NCBI RefSeq assembly: GCF_900100085.1
Contig: NZ_FNEJ01000022.1
Location: 29,057 to 93,056, forward strand
Reading direction: 5' to 3'
DNA length: 64,000 nucleotides
Origin: Salipiger marinus
GTDB lineage: Bacteria; Pseudomonadota; Alphaproteobacteria; Rhodobacterales; Rhodobacteraceae
The notes below the pieces were generated by a model. That model saw only the letters and a program-made list of their open reading frames with translations, was not told the DNA's origin and made no database searches. Position numbers and translations under genes: made by a program. This document shows, one piece after another, positions 1-10,189 of the stretch. Numbering within the stretch: position 1 is the stretch's first letter; each line of letters begins with the position of its first letter.

Positions 1-440
1 CGGCCATCGGGCCCGAAGAGTTCCTCCCGCAGCGCGGCAACCCAGCCGGGGCGCAGATCCAGCACAGCGGCCAGCGTCGTGTCGGTCTCGCCCTGCAGAT
101 AGCGCCCGGCCTTGGTGTCGTAACTGTCCTGCAGCAGATCGATGATCGCCCGCTTCTGTTCCCGCGTCGGCTGCGGCACCGCCGCCGCCCGGGACTTCGC
201 CTGAACCTCTGCCATAGGCGTGACCTTCCGTTTTGCTTCGCAGCCGGGGCAATGCAGCTTGCCCTTCACAACCGCCCATCCCTGCCCGGTCAGCTTGCGC
301 GTGACCTGACCTTCATTCGGCGCCCATCCCGACCGGCCCGGCTTGCGGGCATAGTCGCAGGTCACCACCTCCTCCCGCCCGCAGCGGTCACAGACCGCGC
401 GGGCACGATTGACACCCTTGCCCGAGATCGCCCGGATCAT
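1..440 (-). CDS. Zinc-ribbon phage-type protein, 3' end outside window (partial)
   Basis: At least 146 residues are visible from an ATG at 440; the frame runs off the left edge. The N-terminal 70 residues contain two CxxC pairs (CDRCG near residue 17 and CPGC near residue 66), the layout of a small zinc ribbon. The rest is helical and polar, with no recognised domain. Its ATG overlaps the stop of the next upstream gene (ATGA), so the two are translationally coupled in one leftward operon of the integrated element. A role in phage DNA metabolism or late gene control is possible but only inferred. Confidence 0.6.
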   Translation of the reverse strand, partial: MIRAISGKGVNRARAVCDRCGREEVVTCDYARKPGRSGWAPNEGQVTRKLTGQGWAVVKGKLHCPGCEAKRKVTPMAEVQAKSRAAAVPQPTREQKRAIIDLLQDSYDTKAGRYLQGETDTTLAAVLDLRPGWVAALREELFGPDG

Positions 441-763
441 GCCCGGTCCCCCGGATCGATGACCTGCAACGCGTGCTCCAGGAGCGGCACGGCGCGCGCC
501 CGCCGGTTCCAGTATGCCGACAGAGCGAGGCGCAGCAGGTGATGAGCAGCGTCAAAAGCCACATCATCCGCCTGCCGCCGCGCCTCGATGATCCGCCGTC
601 CAGCCTGCCACACACTGAGCAGCGCATCCTCCGACGGCACCGGCTCAGCGCCGCCCATGACCGTATCGAGATCCAGAATGAGGCGGGTGCACAGGGTCAT
701 GCCGCCCCTTTTCAGCGCGAGGGCGGTGGCGCAGGTAACAAAATCCATATGACAGTCGGTCAT
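437..763 (-). CDS. Hypothetical prophage protein
   Basis: A 108-residue protein of unrecognised family, without signal peptide or membrane segment; the C-terminal half is Ala/Arg/Leu-rich and probably helical. The ATG overlaps the stop codon of the upstream CII-like gene and its own stop overlaps the next ATG, so it is the middle of a tightly coupled leftward operon. Met-6 and Met-22 are alternative starts, but the ATGA coupling favours 763. Function unknown. Confidence 0.55.
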   Translation of the reverse strand: MTDCHMDFVTCATALALKRGGMTLCTRLILDLDTVMGGAEPVPSEDALLSVWQAGRRIIEARRQADDVAFDAAHHLLRLALSAYWNRRARAVPLLEHALQVIDPGDRA

Positions 764-1191
764 CGCACCGCCTCCAGCGCCTCGCGGAGGCGGCGCAGGG
801 CCTGTTCGCCCTCCGCCGCCTCCTGAATGGCTGTGGCAAGCTCACCCGCATCCGCCGACTGCGCCGCGCGCAGGGCCGCGCAGATCGCCTCGCCCGCCTC
901 TTTCGACGCCTCGCCCGAGGCCTCAACAAGGCTCGCCGCCGCCGTCCGCTCCCGCGTGTCGAGCCGCCGCGCCAGCATCCGCGTCACCGGGTGGCGCCCG
1001 GCGGCATCCTCCAGCGCCATCACCTCCTCAACCGGCCAGCCCAGCTGCCCCGACAGCCGCTTGGACAGCGTCCCCTTGGACACCGTCCCGCCCAGCCGGG
1101 CATTGATCGTCTCCGCCGCCGCATCAAGGCACCCGAACGTGCCGTCAATCAGCGCCTGCATCGCCGCGTTCACTGTCCTGCGGACCGTCAT
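760..1191 (-). CDS. CII/CP76-like phage regulatory protein
   Basis: A 143-residue protein. Residues 10-70 read like a phage regulatory domain: a helical segment followed by INARLGG, SKGTLSKRLSG and a stretch ending EEVMALEDAAG. This layout is familiar from CII (CP76)-type regulators and from small DNA-binding proteins of Rhodobacteraceae prophages. The C-terminus is a long Ala/Glu-rich helix that may oligomerise. The frame stays open further upstream to 1419, but that extension is Arg-rich and overlaps the preceding gene region, so ATG 1191 is preferred. It likely belongs to the leftward operon beginning at 1498. The assignment rests on motif resemblance only. Confidence 0.5.
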   Translation of the reverse strand: MTVRRTVNAAMQALIDGTFGCLDAAAETINARLGGTVSKGTLSKRLSGQLGWPVEEVMALEDAAGRHPVTRMLARRLDTRERTAAASLVEASGEASKEAGEAICAALRAAQSADAGELATAIQEAAEGEQALRRLREALEAVR

Positions 1192-1270
1192 AGCAACCCT
1201 GTTTCCTTCATCTTTCTGCCCTTCGGATCGAAGAATCCCGCATGGAACGCGACGATCCACCCAAGCCGCG

Positions 1271-1498
1271 CTACTGCGCGCCCTGCCCATGCGAGCGGGA
1301 TTTTTCCCGGAGGCTGCGTTGCCGCGCCATCTCTGCCTTGATTTTGTCGATCTGCGCCTGTGTCTGGCGGATGCGCGTGACAAGCCGCCCGTATAGACGC
1401 GGGTTTCCGGTTGCCGCACGGCAGACCGTTGCGGGAGAGACCTTCATCTCCCGGGAGTATTCTTCCAGCTCTGTGAGGAAGTCGTGATGCTTGTCCAT
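1271..1498 (-). CDS. Small helix-turn-helix-like phage regulator
   Basis: A 75-residue basic protein. The first 35 residues (FLTELEEYSREMKVSPATVCRA) look like a helix-turn-helix segment and the remainder is a charged helix. It is the first leftward gene divergent from the repressor at 1586, and its start lies 8 bases from the operator centred at 1515. An upstream ATG at 1534 would put the start inside that operator, so 1498 is preferred. Probably a phage transcription or replication regulator; the family is not firmly recognised. Confidence 0.5.
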   Translation of the reverse strand: MDKHHDFLTELEEYSREMKVSPATVCRAATGNPRLYGRLVTRIRQTQAQIDKIKAEMARQRSLREKSRSHGQGAQ

Positions 1499-1505
1499 GC
1501 GCAGC

Positions 1506-1525
1506 AATGTGCCTTTTGGCACATT
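1506..1525. promoter_or_regulatory. Operator O1 of the prophage switch
   Basis: AATGTGCCTTTTGGCACATT has perfect 8-base arms around a 4-base centre. It lies immediately before the leftward gene starting at 1498 and 61 bases before the repressor start. The same GTGCC-N4-GGCAC core recurs at 2072-2083 and 2100-2113, with a degenerate copy at 1556-1575. Confidence 0.7.
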
Positions 1526-1555
1526 AATCTGCAAGAGCCAAATGACACGTTGCCG

Positions 1556-1575
1556 AATGTGCCTCTTGGCCCTTT
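1556..1575. promoter_or_regulatory. Degenerate operator O2 before the repressor gene
   Basis: AATGTGCC followed by four bases and an imperfect right arm (GGCCC). It is 50 bases centre-to-centre from O1 and ends 10 bases before the repressor ATG. This is consistent with autoregulation by the repressor encoded at 1586. Confidence 0.45.
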
Positions 1576-1585
1576 AAGCTCGCTC

Positions 1586-1900
1586 ATGGCTGACGATTTC
1601 CGCAGTGCCTTCCTTTGGCACATAGAAAAACACAAGACGACCACGGCCCAGCTCACTGCTGGCACGGGCGTCTCGCGGGACGTGATCAACAAGCTCAAGG
1701 CGCGCGACGGCGCCTCAACCACCGTCGAAAACGGCATGCTCATCGCAGCGTACTATGGGAAGACGGTAAACGAGTTCGTGAACCTCGAGGAATCAACCTC
1801 ATCTAGTCGCCTGAGCGCTCTTTTCTCTCTGCTTCGGCCAGAAGAGCAGCGACTGCTGGAAGCACAGATTCGCGGCCTGATTGCGTCGCACGACGCTTGA
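1586..1900 (+). CDS. XRE-like prophage repressor
   Basis: A 104-residue protein with an N-terminal helix-turn-helix: TTAQLTAGTGVSRDVINKLK near residues 16-35 reads as a recognition-helix region, followed by a stretch resembling XRE/CI-type repressors. The C-terminal 30 residues (RPEEQRLLEAQIRGL) form a helix often seen at the end of such repressors. The start at 1586 excludes a 34-residue open extension that would read through the operator cluster. Operators lie before it and before the opposing early operon, so it is the best candidate for the protein that binds GTGCC-N4-GGCAC. Base composition is lower in GC than in the chromosomal genes. Confidence 0.7.
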   Translation: MADDFRSAFLWHIEKHKTTTAQLTAGTGVSRDVINKLKARDGASTTVENGMLIAAYYGKTVNEFVNLEESTSSSRLSALFSLLRPEEQRLLEAQIRGLIASHDA

Positions 1901-1988
1901 CTGCCTCAACTACTGCACCAATGATCTGGTCCTGCTCTTCGTGGGTCAAACACTCGCACTTGCCCGCCAAAGTTTCGGCCCTCTCCAT
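1803..1988 (-). CDS. Possible small protein antisense to the repressor 3' end
   Basis: A 61-residue frame with a plausible ribosome-binding site (GGGGAG about 8 bases before the ATG at 1988) and a protein-like, helical, charged composition. It overlaps the last 98 bases of the repressor gene on the opposite strand. No family recognised. It may equally be an accidental frame. Confidence 0.25.
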   Translation of the reverse strand: MERAETLAGKCECLTHEEQDQIIGAVVEAVKRRATQSGRESVLPAVAALLAEAERKERSGD

Positions 1989-2008
1989 CTACACATCTCC
2001 CCACCTCA

Positions 2009-2021
2009 GGCACTTTGTGCC
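2009..2021. repeat. Inverted GGCAC-TTT-GTGCC
   Basis: GGCAC, three bases, GTGCC: the same half-sites as the operators but in the opposite arrangement. It lies in the 280-base non-coding stretch between the repressor and the early operon. It may be an accessory half-site pair; low certainty. Confidence 0.3.
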
Positions 2022-2071
2022 ATAGGGCATACAAATTCGCTATTTGTTCCACAATCAAAAATTAACCTTTA

Positions 2072-2120
2072 TGCCGATTGGCACATTACTCTTGACGTTG
2101 TGCCAATTGGCACCGATCCT
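2072..2120 (+). promoter_or_regulatory. Early promoter with operators O3 and O4
   Basis: TGCC-GATT-GGCA (2072-2083, extended rightward by CATT) and the perfect palindrome GTGCCAATTGGCAC (2100-2113) lie 29 bases apart, centre to centre. A TTGACG box (2092-2097) is followed 17 bases later by GATCCT (2115-2120). This places O4 inside the promoter spacer, where a bound repressor would block polymerase. The promoter would drive the rightward genes from 2181. Confidence 0.5.
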
Positions 2121-2180
2121 GCATCCCACCCGCCGAAGACGCAGCTGCTGATCGCGGGGCCTCAACCATGGGAGACACGG

Positions 2181-2462
2181 ATGCACCTTCCCCCCTTCAC
2201 CTATCACGTTCTGGCGCGGCGCGAGGATGGGCCGCCCCGGGCCTCGCGTCATGATCTCGACCGGGAAAGCGCCTTTGACTGCGCGGTGCGGCTGATCCGC
2301 GATGACCATGCGGTGCGCGTCGAGATGATCCAGCGCAACTCCGCCACCGGCGGCGCGCTGCAGATCAGCGATGTCACCGCCCTCATGCTGTGGGAACGCG
2401 ACCTGCCGCTGGATCTTGATACCGCCGCGCAGCCCGATCCGCTGCCCATCGCCGCGGAGTAA
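2181..2462 (+). CDS. Hypothetical prophage early protein
   Basis: A 93-residue acidic protein starting at ATG 2181 with a GGAG-type ribosome-binding site just upstream. No recognised domain, signal or membrane segment. It is the first gene after the operator-controlled early promoter, so it is expected to be expressed on induction. The frame is open further upstream through the operator region, but that extension is not protein-like and is excluded. Confidence 0.5.
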   Translation: MHLPPFTYHVLARREDGPPRASRHDLDRESAFDCAVRLIRDDHAVRVEMIQRNSATGGALQISDVTALMLWERDLPLDLDTAAQPDPLPIAAE

Positions 2463-2468
2463 CCCCTC

Positions 2469-2780
2469 ATGACAGTTCAACCGCCCAAAGCGGCGCCGGG
2501 CCATCCGGCGCCGACCGATCCCCCCATGTCTGAAACCTTGTCCGACGCCGCGCTGCGCCGGGCCATCCAGCGCCAGCTCGAGGGCCGGTATGACAGCCCC
2601 CGCCGCGCGCCCGATCCCCGGCGCGAGGCGGAGGCCATGGCGCGTGACCTGCGCCAGATCGCGGTGCTGGACCGCTCCAGCTTTCGCGGGTTGCAGAGCG
2701 GCGACGTGCTGCGGCGCTGGCATGGGGGCTCGCGCCTCTGCCGCTGGCTGCGGCGCTGCCTGATCCGGGGGCGCGCATGA
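2469..2780 (+). CDS. Hypothetical prophage protein
   Basis: A 103-residue, Arg-rich protein of unknown function. Met-20 (position 2526) is an alternative start that would drop a Pro-rich leader. It follows the previous gene by 6 bases, and its stop overlaps the ATG of the next one (ATGA), so it belongs to the same early operon. Confidence 0.45.
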   Translation: MTVQPPKAAPGHPAPTDPPMSETLSDAALRRAIQRQLEGRYDSPRRAPDPRREAEAMARDLRQIAVLDRSSFRGLQSGDVLRRWHGGSRLCRWLRRCLIRGRA

Positions 2781-2986
2781 CCTACAGCGTGCCCAGCTAC
2801 CCCGAGGCGCGGGCCACTCTGGCCGATGCCATCCATGCCGGAATGGAGGAGCTGATCGCCGCCTGCGCCGTCATTGAAGACCAGAGCGACGATCCCGCCG
2901 AGGCCCGCCAGGCGCGGGAGCTGCGCGAGCGGCTGCAGGCGGAAACCCCGCGCCCCCGGCGCCTGCCCGGCTGGCGGAGGCTATGA
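2777..2986 (+). CDS. Hypothetical small prophage protein
   Basis: A 69-residue acidic, largely helical protein with no recognised family. It overlaps its neighbours by 4 bases at both ends, indicating translational coupling within the early operon. Confidence 0.45.
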   Translation: MTYSVPSYPEARATLADAIHAGMEELIAACAVIEDQSDDPAEARQARELRERLQAETPRPRRLPGWRRL

Positions 2987-3327
2987 TGGGAAATCTGCTG
3001 CCCTTCCCCATCGGCCTGCCCTGCAGCCCGGTGGGCCCCCGCCCGCCGATGAAGGAAACCGCCGCCGACCGCGCCCTGCGCGACACCACTTATGACGCCG
3101 CCGCCGAGGAGCTGCGGCAGTTTGTGGAACGGTTCGAACAGCTCGAGGTCGAAAAGCAGACCGTGGCCGATCAGCAGAAGGCGCTGATGGCCGAGGCCAA
3201 GGCGCGTGGCTATGTGCCCAAGCTCCTGCGCGTCCTGATCGCCCAACGCAAACGCGACAGGGACGATCTCGCCGAGGAAGAGGCCAAGCTCGCGCTCTAC
3301 AAGGACGCGCTGGGGATGGGCACATGA
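2983..3327 (+). CDS. GapR-family (DUF2312) nucleoid-associated protein
   Basis: A 114-residue protein whose residues 38-110 match the DUF2312/GapR pattern: ELRQFVERFEQLEVEK, then AEAKARGY, then a basic segment, ending LYKDALGM. In Caulobacter, GapR binds overtwisted AT-rich DNA ahead of replication and transcription forks; phages of Alphaproteobacteria often carry homologues. Compared with chromosomal copies this one has an added N-terminal tail of about 35 residues. Met-23 (3049) is an alternative start that removes much of it. Coupled to the preceding gene by ATGA. Confidence 0.75.
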   Translation: MMGNLLPFPIGLPCSPVGPRPPMKETAADRALRDTTYDAAAEELRQFVERFEQLEVEKQTVADQQKALMAEAKARGYVPKLLRVLIAQRKRDRDDLAEEEAKLALYKDALGMGT

Positions 3328-3370
3328 GCGCCCGCCCCGGCATCTGCACCATGGACAGGGAGGGCTGAGC

Positions 3371-3580
3371 ATGGCCCGACAGAAAGAGAAACTTGCGGTG
3401 ACGGAACGGGAGGCGGCGGCAATGCTGTCCCTGCCTTGTGGCGAGTTTGCCCGGCTGGTCAGCACCGGCGCCCTGCCCCGGCCCGTGACAATCGGGCGCA
3501 AGCATAAGCGCTGGACGGTCGAGGCGCTGCGCGCGGTGCTGACCGGGGCGCTGATTGAAGAGGATGAATTCGAGCCGTGA
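3371..3580 (+). CDS. AlpA/excisionase-like winged-helix protein
   Basis: A 69-residue protein with the pattern of MerR/AlpA-type DNA-binding proteins: TEREAAAMLSL, then GALPRPVTIGRKHKRWTVEAL. It is directly upstream of, and overlaps by 4 bases, the integrase gene, which is the usual place for a recombination directionality factor or an integrase regulator. It probably controls excision; inferred from fold pattern and position. Confidence 0.65.
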   Translation: MARQKEKLAVTEREAAAMLSLPCGEFARLVSTGALPRPVTIGRKHKRWTVEALRAVLTGALIEEDEFEP

Positions 3581-4599
3581 AACGCCCTGATCTGCCCTAT
3601 CTGGAATTCAAGACGGTGAAGGGGCGGCCCTATATCTACTTCCGCAAGGGCAAATTCCGCCGCCGCCTGCCCGACAATCCCGACAGCCAGGAATTCAGCG
3701 TCGAATACTGGTCGACGCGTAACGGCCAGCGCAAGGACCGGGTCAGAACCTCATGGGCGGCGCTGATCGAAAGTTATTACGACAGCTCCGCCTATAAGGC
3801 ACTCGCGGCGGGCACGCGCGCGGATTACCGGCGCCATTGCGACGCGATCCGGGAAAAGAACGGGCCGAAGGATATGCGCACCTTTCGGCGCAAGCATGCC
3901 ATTGCCGCGCGTGATGCGCTGCAGGAGACTTGGTCCAAGGCGAATATGCGGGTGTCGGTGCTGTCGTCGCTCTGCCGTCATGCGGTGGATCTGGAATGGA
4001 TCGACCGCAACCCGGTGATTGACGTGCCGAAGCTGACGGGCGGCGGCTATGAGCCATGGCCCGAGGCGCAGTTGCGCGCCTTTGAGGCTGCCTGTGATAC
4101 ACTGGAAGCCAGCACCGCCCGCACCGCCTATGAGCTCGCCCTTGGCACCGGGCAGCGGCTGGGGGATTGCGTGAAGATGCGGTGGGAAGATTTTGACGGC
4201 GAATACATGCGCGTGGTGCAGGAAAAAACTGGCGTGCACGTGTGGATTTTCTGCCCCGCCCGCCTGCGCGCCTATCTTGCCGCTCTGCCGAAGCGTGGCG
4301 CGCATATCCTTGCCCGCACCGCGACCGAGCCGCTGACCAAGCGGCGGGTGCAGATCAGGATTGAAGCGGTGCGTGACAGCATTGGCGCCATGTATGGCGC
4401 GGGGCGGCTGGTGCCGCATGGCTGGCGCTACAATGCGGCGGTGGAACTGGCGGAGGCCGGATGCAGCGATGCGGAGATCCAGTCGGTCACCGGGCGCAAG
4501 ACGCTGGAGATGGTGCAGAAATACCGGGGCCGCGCCAGCCAGCGCAAACGGTCGAAGCGGGCGCAGGAGGCACGGGAACGGAACGGGAGCAAAGCATGA
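3577..4599 (+). CDS. Tyrosine recombinase, prophage integrase
   Basis: A 340-residue site-specific recombinase. Residues 60-150 form a SAM-like core-binding domain. The catalytic domain shows the first Arg in TGQRLGD (near residue 191), HGWR for the His-x-x-Arg pair (near 279-282), an Arg where many integrases have the second His (TGRKT), and the nucleophilic Tyr in QKYRG (near 315). It lies 85 bases from the 3' end of tRNA-Leu, typical of an integrase that inserts its element into a tRNA 3' end. The element therefore extends leftward beyond the window. Confidence 0.88.
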   Translation: MKRPDLPYLEFKTVKGRPYIYFRKGKFRRRLPDNPDSQEFSVEYWSTRNGQRKDRVRTSWAALIESYYDSSAYKALAAGTRADYRRHCDAIREKNGPKDMRTFRRKHAIAARDALQETWSKANMRVSVLSSLCRHAVDLEWIDRNPVIDVPKLTGGGYEPWPEAQLRAFEAACDTLEASTARTAYELALGTGQRLGDCVKMRWEDFDGEYMRVVQEKTGVHVWIFCPARLRAYLAALPKRGAHILARTATEPLTKRRVQIRIEAVRDSIGAMYGAGRLVPHGWRYNAAVELAEAGCSDAEIQSVTGRKTLEMVQKYRGRASQRKRSKRAQEARERNGSKA

Positions 4600-4683
4600 A
4601 TCTGCGAAACAAATTGCGAAACTCTTTCGCGGCGCCTGAGCAGCTTGCCCTCTGCTCCAAAAAATTTGTTAGGAATTTCAAAG

Positions 4684-4768
4684 TGGTGCGGGTGAAGGGA
4701 CTTGAACCCCCACGCCTTGCGGCGCCAGAACCTAAATCTGGTGCGTCTACCAATTTCGCCACACCCGC
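4684..4768 (-). tRNA. tRNA-Leu(UAG)
   Basis: 85 nt including an encoded CCA (TGG at 4684-4686 on the plus strand). The 7-bp acceptor stem GCGGGTG/CACCCGC, the anticodon stem CCAGA/TCTGG with loop TTTAGGT (anticodon TAG) and the T-loop GGTTCAAGTCC are all visible. The long variable arm is typical of tRNA-Leu. Its 3' end faces the integrase, so the 3' half is the probable attachment site of the element to its left. Confidence 0.93.
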
Positions 4769-4862
4769 ACGGATCCCGCGACAGTGCCGCGCGATTGCGG
4801 CGGATACCTAGCAAACACGCGCGCCGGTGGCGAGAGCAAATTGCGGCCCCCGTGCGGGATGT

Positions 4863-6947
<2,085 letters not shown>

Positions 6948-6996
6948 CGCCTGACCAAGAAAAATCCGGACCCAAATACAGAAAGGGAAGAAGGGA

Positions 6997-8403
6997 ATGA
7001 GCAAGGACGCTGTTCTGAAACTCATGGCGGATGAGGACGTGGCTTACGTCGACATCCGGTTCACCGACCCGCGCGGCAAGCTGCAACACGTGACCGTCAT
7101 GGCGGATCAGGTCGACGAGGACTTCCTTGAGGAAGGCTTCATGTTCGACGGATCGTCCATTGCGGGCTGGAAGTCGATCGAAGCGTCCGACATGAAGCTC
7201 ATGCCCGACACCGAGAGCGTCTATATCGACCCGTTCTACGCGGAAAAGACCCTCTGCATCCATTGCTCGGTGGTCGAACCCGATACCGGCGAATCCTATG
7301 ACCGCGATCCGCGCGGCACCGCTGCCAAGGCCGAAGCCTATCTCGTGTCCTCGGGCATCGGCGACACCGCCTATTTCGGCCCGGAAGCGGAATTTTTCCT
7401 GTTCGATGACGTCAAGATCGCCGTCACCCCGAACAAGGTGTCCTATCAGGTCGATGCCGACCACGCCGCATGGAACACCGACACCGATTTCGAGATGGGC
7501 AACCTCGGCCACCGTCCGACCTACAAGGGCGGCTATTTCCCGGTGAACCCCGCGGATGACGGTCAGGACATCCGGTCCGAAATGCTGTCGACCATGAAGC
7601 GCATCGGCATGAAGGTCGACAAGCACCACCACGAAGTGGCGACCAGCCAGCACGAGCTGGGCCTGATCTTCGGGACGCTGACCAAACAGGCCGACGACCT
7701 GCAGAAATACAAGTACGTCATCCACAACGTGGCACAGGCCTATGGCCGCTCCGCCACCTTCATGCCGAAGCCCATCAAGGGCGACAACGGTTCGGGGATG
7801 CACGTCAACATGTCGATCTGGAAGGACGGCAAGCCGCTCTTCGCGGGCGACAAGTATGCCGATCTCAGCCAGGAAGCGCTGTATTTCATCGGCGGCATCC
7901 TGAAGCACGCCAAGGCGCTCAACGCCTTCACCAACCCGTCCACCAACAGCTACAAGCGTCTGGTGCCGGGCTACGAGGCCCCCGTGCTGCGCGCGTATTC
8001 CGCCCGCAACCGCTCGGGCTGCGTCCGGATCCCGTGGACGGAATCCCCCAAGGCCAAGCGCGTCGAAGCCCGCTTCCCCGATCCTTCGGCGAACCCCTAT
8101 CTGTGCTTTGCAGCCCTGCTGATGGCCGGTCTTGACGGGATCACCAACAAGATCGAGCCGGGCGAGGCGATGGACAAGAACCTCTATGACCTGCCGCCGG
8201 AAGAGCTGGCGGAAATCCCGACCGTCTGCGGCAGCCTGCGCGAAGCGCTGACCGAACTGCAGGCCGACATGGACTTCCTGCTGGCCGGCGACGTGTTCAC
8301 CAAGGACCAGATCGAGGCCTATATCGGTCTGAAGATGGAAGAGCTGGAAAACTACGAAATGACGCCGCACCCGGTGGAATTCGCGATGTATTACAGCTGC
8401 TGA
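6997..8403 (+). CDS. glnA: Glutamine synthetase type I
   Basis: 468 residues, ATP-dependent glutamate plus ammonia to glutamine. Visible are the beta-grasp N-terminus, the catalytic signature [15 protein letters not shown], and the adenylylation site NLYDLPPEE (Tyr near residue 397), meaning activity is set by GlnE under PII control. Second gene of the glnB operon; a strong hairpin terminator follows 24 bases after the stop. Confidence 0.97.
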   Translation: MSKDAVLKLMADEDVAYVDIRFTDPRGKLQHVTVMADQVDEDFLEEGFMFDGSSIAGWKSIEASDMKLMPDTESVYIDPFYAEKTLCIHCSVVEPDTGESYDRDPRGTAAKAEAYLVSSGIGDTAYFGPEAEFFLFDDVKIAVTPNKVSYQVDADHAAWNTDTDFEMGNLGHRPTYKGGYFPVNPADDGQDIRSEMLSTMKRIGMKVDKHHHEVATSQHELGLIFGTLTKQADDLQKYKYVIHNVAQAYGRSATFMPKPIKGDNGSGMHVNMSIWKDGKPLFAGDKYADLSQEALYFIGGILKHAKALNAFTNPSTNSYKRLVPGYEAPVLRAYSARNRSGCVRIPWTESPKAKRVEARFPDPSANPYLCFAALLMAGLDGITNKIEPGEAMDKNLYDLPPEELAEIPTVCGSLREALTELQADMDFLLAGDVFTKDQIEAYIGLKMEELENYEMTPHPVEFAMYYSC

Positions 8404-8426
8404 TCCGTCAGCACCGAGACGACGAA

Positions 8427-8451
8427 GGGGCGCCCTGCGGGGCGTCCCTTT
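8427..8451 (+). terminator. Rho-independent terminator of glnBA
   Basis: A 9-bp stem (GGGGCGCCC / GGGCGTCCC with one G-T pair) with a TGCG loop followed by TTT. Confidence 0.75.
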
Positions 8452-8568
8452 GCATTTGGGGCATTCGGGCAAAGGTCCGCCGCACCCCCGGCTTTCGCAA
8501 TGACCCTTTGAGAATGTCCGCCCCTGCACTAGGTTGCCCCGTAACAGTGACCTTTCCGGAGTGACCAG

Positions 8569-9375
8569 ATGCCCCGTGCCCTTTTCAAGGCCCTCGTGAC
8601 CGCCACGCTGACATGTTCCGCCGGTGCCGCCCTTGCCGCGACCTGCGGCAACGACGCCAGCGGCTTCGACACATGGAAGCGCGAATTTGCCGCCGAGGCG
8701 CAGCAGGCAGGGGTTGGCCAGCGCGGCATTGATGCGCTGATGCGCGCGCCCTATTCCACCTCTACCATCCGCGCCGACCGCAACCAGAAGGGCGTAAAAT
8801 ACGCGCTGAATGAATTCATCCGCATCCGGCTGGGATCGGTGGACGGCTTTGCCGCCACCGCCCAGAAGCGGCTCAACGGCAATCCCAACCTCTATCGCGG
8901 GCTTGAACAGACCTATGGCGTGCCTGCGGGCATCCTGCTGGCGATCCACGGCATGGAAACCGGTTTTGGCCGCACCATGGGCGACACGCCGGTGGTAAGC
9001 TCCATCAGCACGGTGGCCTATGACTGCCGCCGCTCTGACTTCTTCACCCCGCATGCGCTGGCGGCGCTGCAGATGGTGGATCGCGGCATGCTGGCCCCCG
9101 ACCAGCGCGGCGCCGCCCATGGCGAGCTGGGCCACACGCAGTTCCTGCCCGGCAACGCGCTGCGCTACGGTCAGGACGGCAATGGCGACGGGCGGGTGGA
9201 TTTCTACAACGAGGCCGACGCGCTGGCCTCCACCGCGAATTTCCTGCGCGCCAAGGGCTGGCAGCCCGGGCAGCCCTTCTCGGAAGGGACCGGCAATTTC
9301 CGCGTGCTGAACGAATGGAATGCCGCAACCGTCTACCAGCAGGCCATCGCGCTGGTGGCCGAGCGCATCCGCTGA
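8569..9375 (+). CDS. Lytic murein transglycosylase, MltB family (SLT_2)
   Basis: A 268-residue exported enzyme cleaving the glycan backbone of peptidoglycan. A signal peptide covers residues 1-24 (ends ALAA). The family catalytic Glu is in HGMETGFGRTMGD (near residue 128), followed by HTQFLPGNALRYG and a Ca-binding-like segment DGNGDGRVD (near 204). Shorter than classical MltB and without a peptidoglycan-binding domain. Stands alone downstream of glnA. Confidence 0.88.
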   Translation: MPRALFKALVTATLTCSAGAALAATCGNDASGFDTWKREFAAEAQQAGVGQRGIDALMRAPYSTSTIRADRNQKGVKYALNEFIRIRLGSVDGFAATAQKRLNGNPNLYRGLEQTYGVPAGILLAIHGMETGFGRTMGDTPVVSSISTVAYDCRRSDFFTPHALAALQMVDRGMLAPDQRGAAHGELGHTQFLPGNALRYGQDGNGDGRVDFYNEADALASTANFLRAKGWQPGQPFSEGTGNFRVLNEWNAATVYQQAIALVAERIR

Positions 9376-9496
9376 GCCATGCGGCGGGGGCATCCCGGCA
9401 AAGCCGCCGGAAAGCCCCCGCTAGGGACGATTTGCGCCTAAATTCAATCACATTTGCTGGTCATCCTGAACATGATCCAAGTCAGGAGGACGACAT

Positions 9497-10189
9497 ATGG
9501 CTTCGGGGGACCATCCCTATGCCGGGCTGATCCTGCCGCTTTCGGCAGATCTGGACCCCGCGCCCTATCTTGAAGCCGTGGCAGAGGTGCTGACACGGCT
9601 CGACGCTGCCTCCGGGGCACCGGTGCGTCGGTCGCGCAAGCGTCCCGCGCTGATGGCGGACCGTTACGGCATCGCACTGGCGTTCGAGGACCGGCCGCAG
9701 CAGGGCGCAGCACTGGTGCTGCGCCTGATCGCCCGCGATGGCGCCCCGCTGGACGAGGAACTGGCGTCGCGGCTGCTGTCGGATGTGGTGCTGGCGACGG
9801 TGCGGCTGGGTCCGGCGGAGCAGATCGAATGGTTCTCCCCCGAGACCCTTATCAGCCCCGAGGAATTCATCCGCCTGCGCAGCTATGTCTCCCCCCGCCG
9901 CCGCGCCTTTGCCCGACCAGAGCCGGAGGGCCTGCCGCAGCCTGACCGGATCCCCGGCACCGGGATCGCCCCCCCGCGCGAGCCAGTCGAAATCCCGTCC
10001 ATTCTGGCGGAGGACGCGACCCCGCCCGCGCGCAGGCGTCTGGCCCTGCCGCAGATCCTGCGCGCGCTGGGGCGGATGCGGGTGATGCCGCTGCGGCTGC
10101 TGTCACGGGTGCTGTCGGTGGTGGCGCTGGGGCTGGTGGCGCATCAGACCCATCTGCTGAGCGGGCTTATCGGGTCGGTGCTGCACTGA
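9497..10189 (+). CDS. Hypothetical membrane-anchored protein
   Basis: A 230-residue protein starting after a clear AGGAGG site. The first 135 residues look like a soluble alpha/beta domain; then comes a Pro-rich linker and a C-terminal hydrophobic helix (residues 205-228), so it may be tail-anchored. Family not recognised. It converges on and overlaps by 23 bases the DUF3445 gene. Confidence 0.6.
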   Translation: MASGDHPYAGLILPLSADLDPAPYLEAVAEVLTRLDAASGAPVRRSRKRPALMADRYGIALAFEDRPQQGAALVLRLIARDGAPLDEELASRLLSDVVLATVRLGPAEQIEWFSPETLISPEEFIRLRSYVSPRRRAFARPEPEGLPQPDRIPGTGIAPPREPVEIPSILAEDATPPARRRLALPQILRALGRMRVMPLRLLSRVLSVVALGLVAHQTHLLSGLIGSVLH

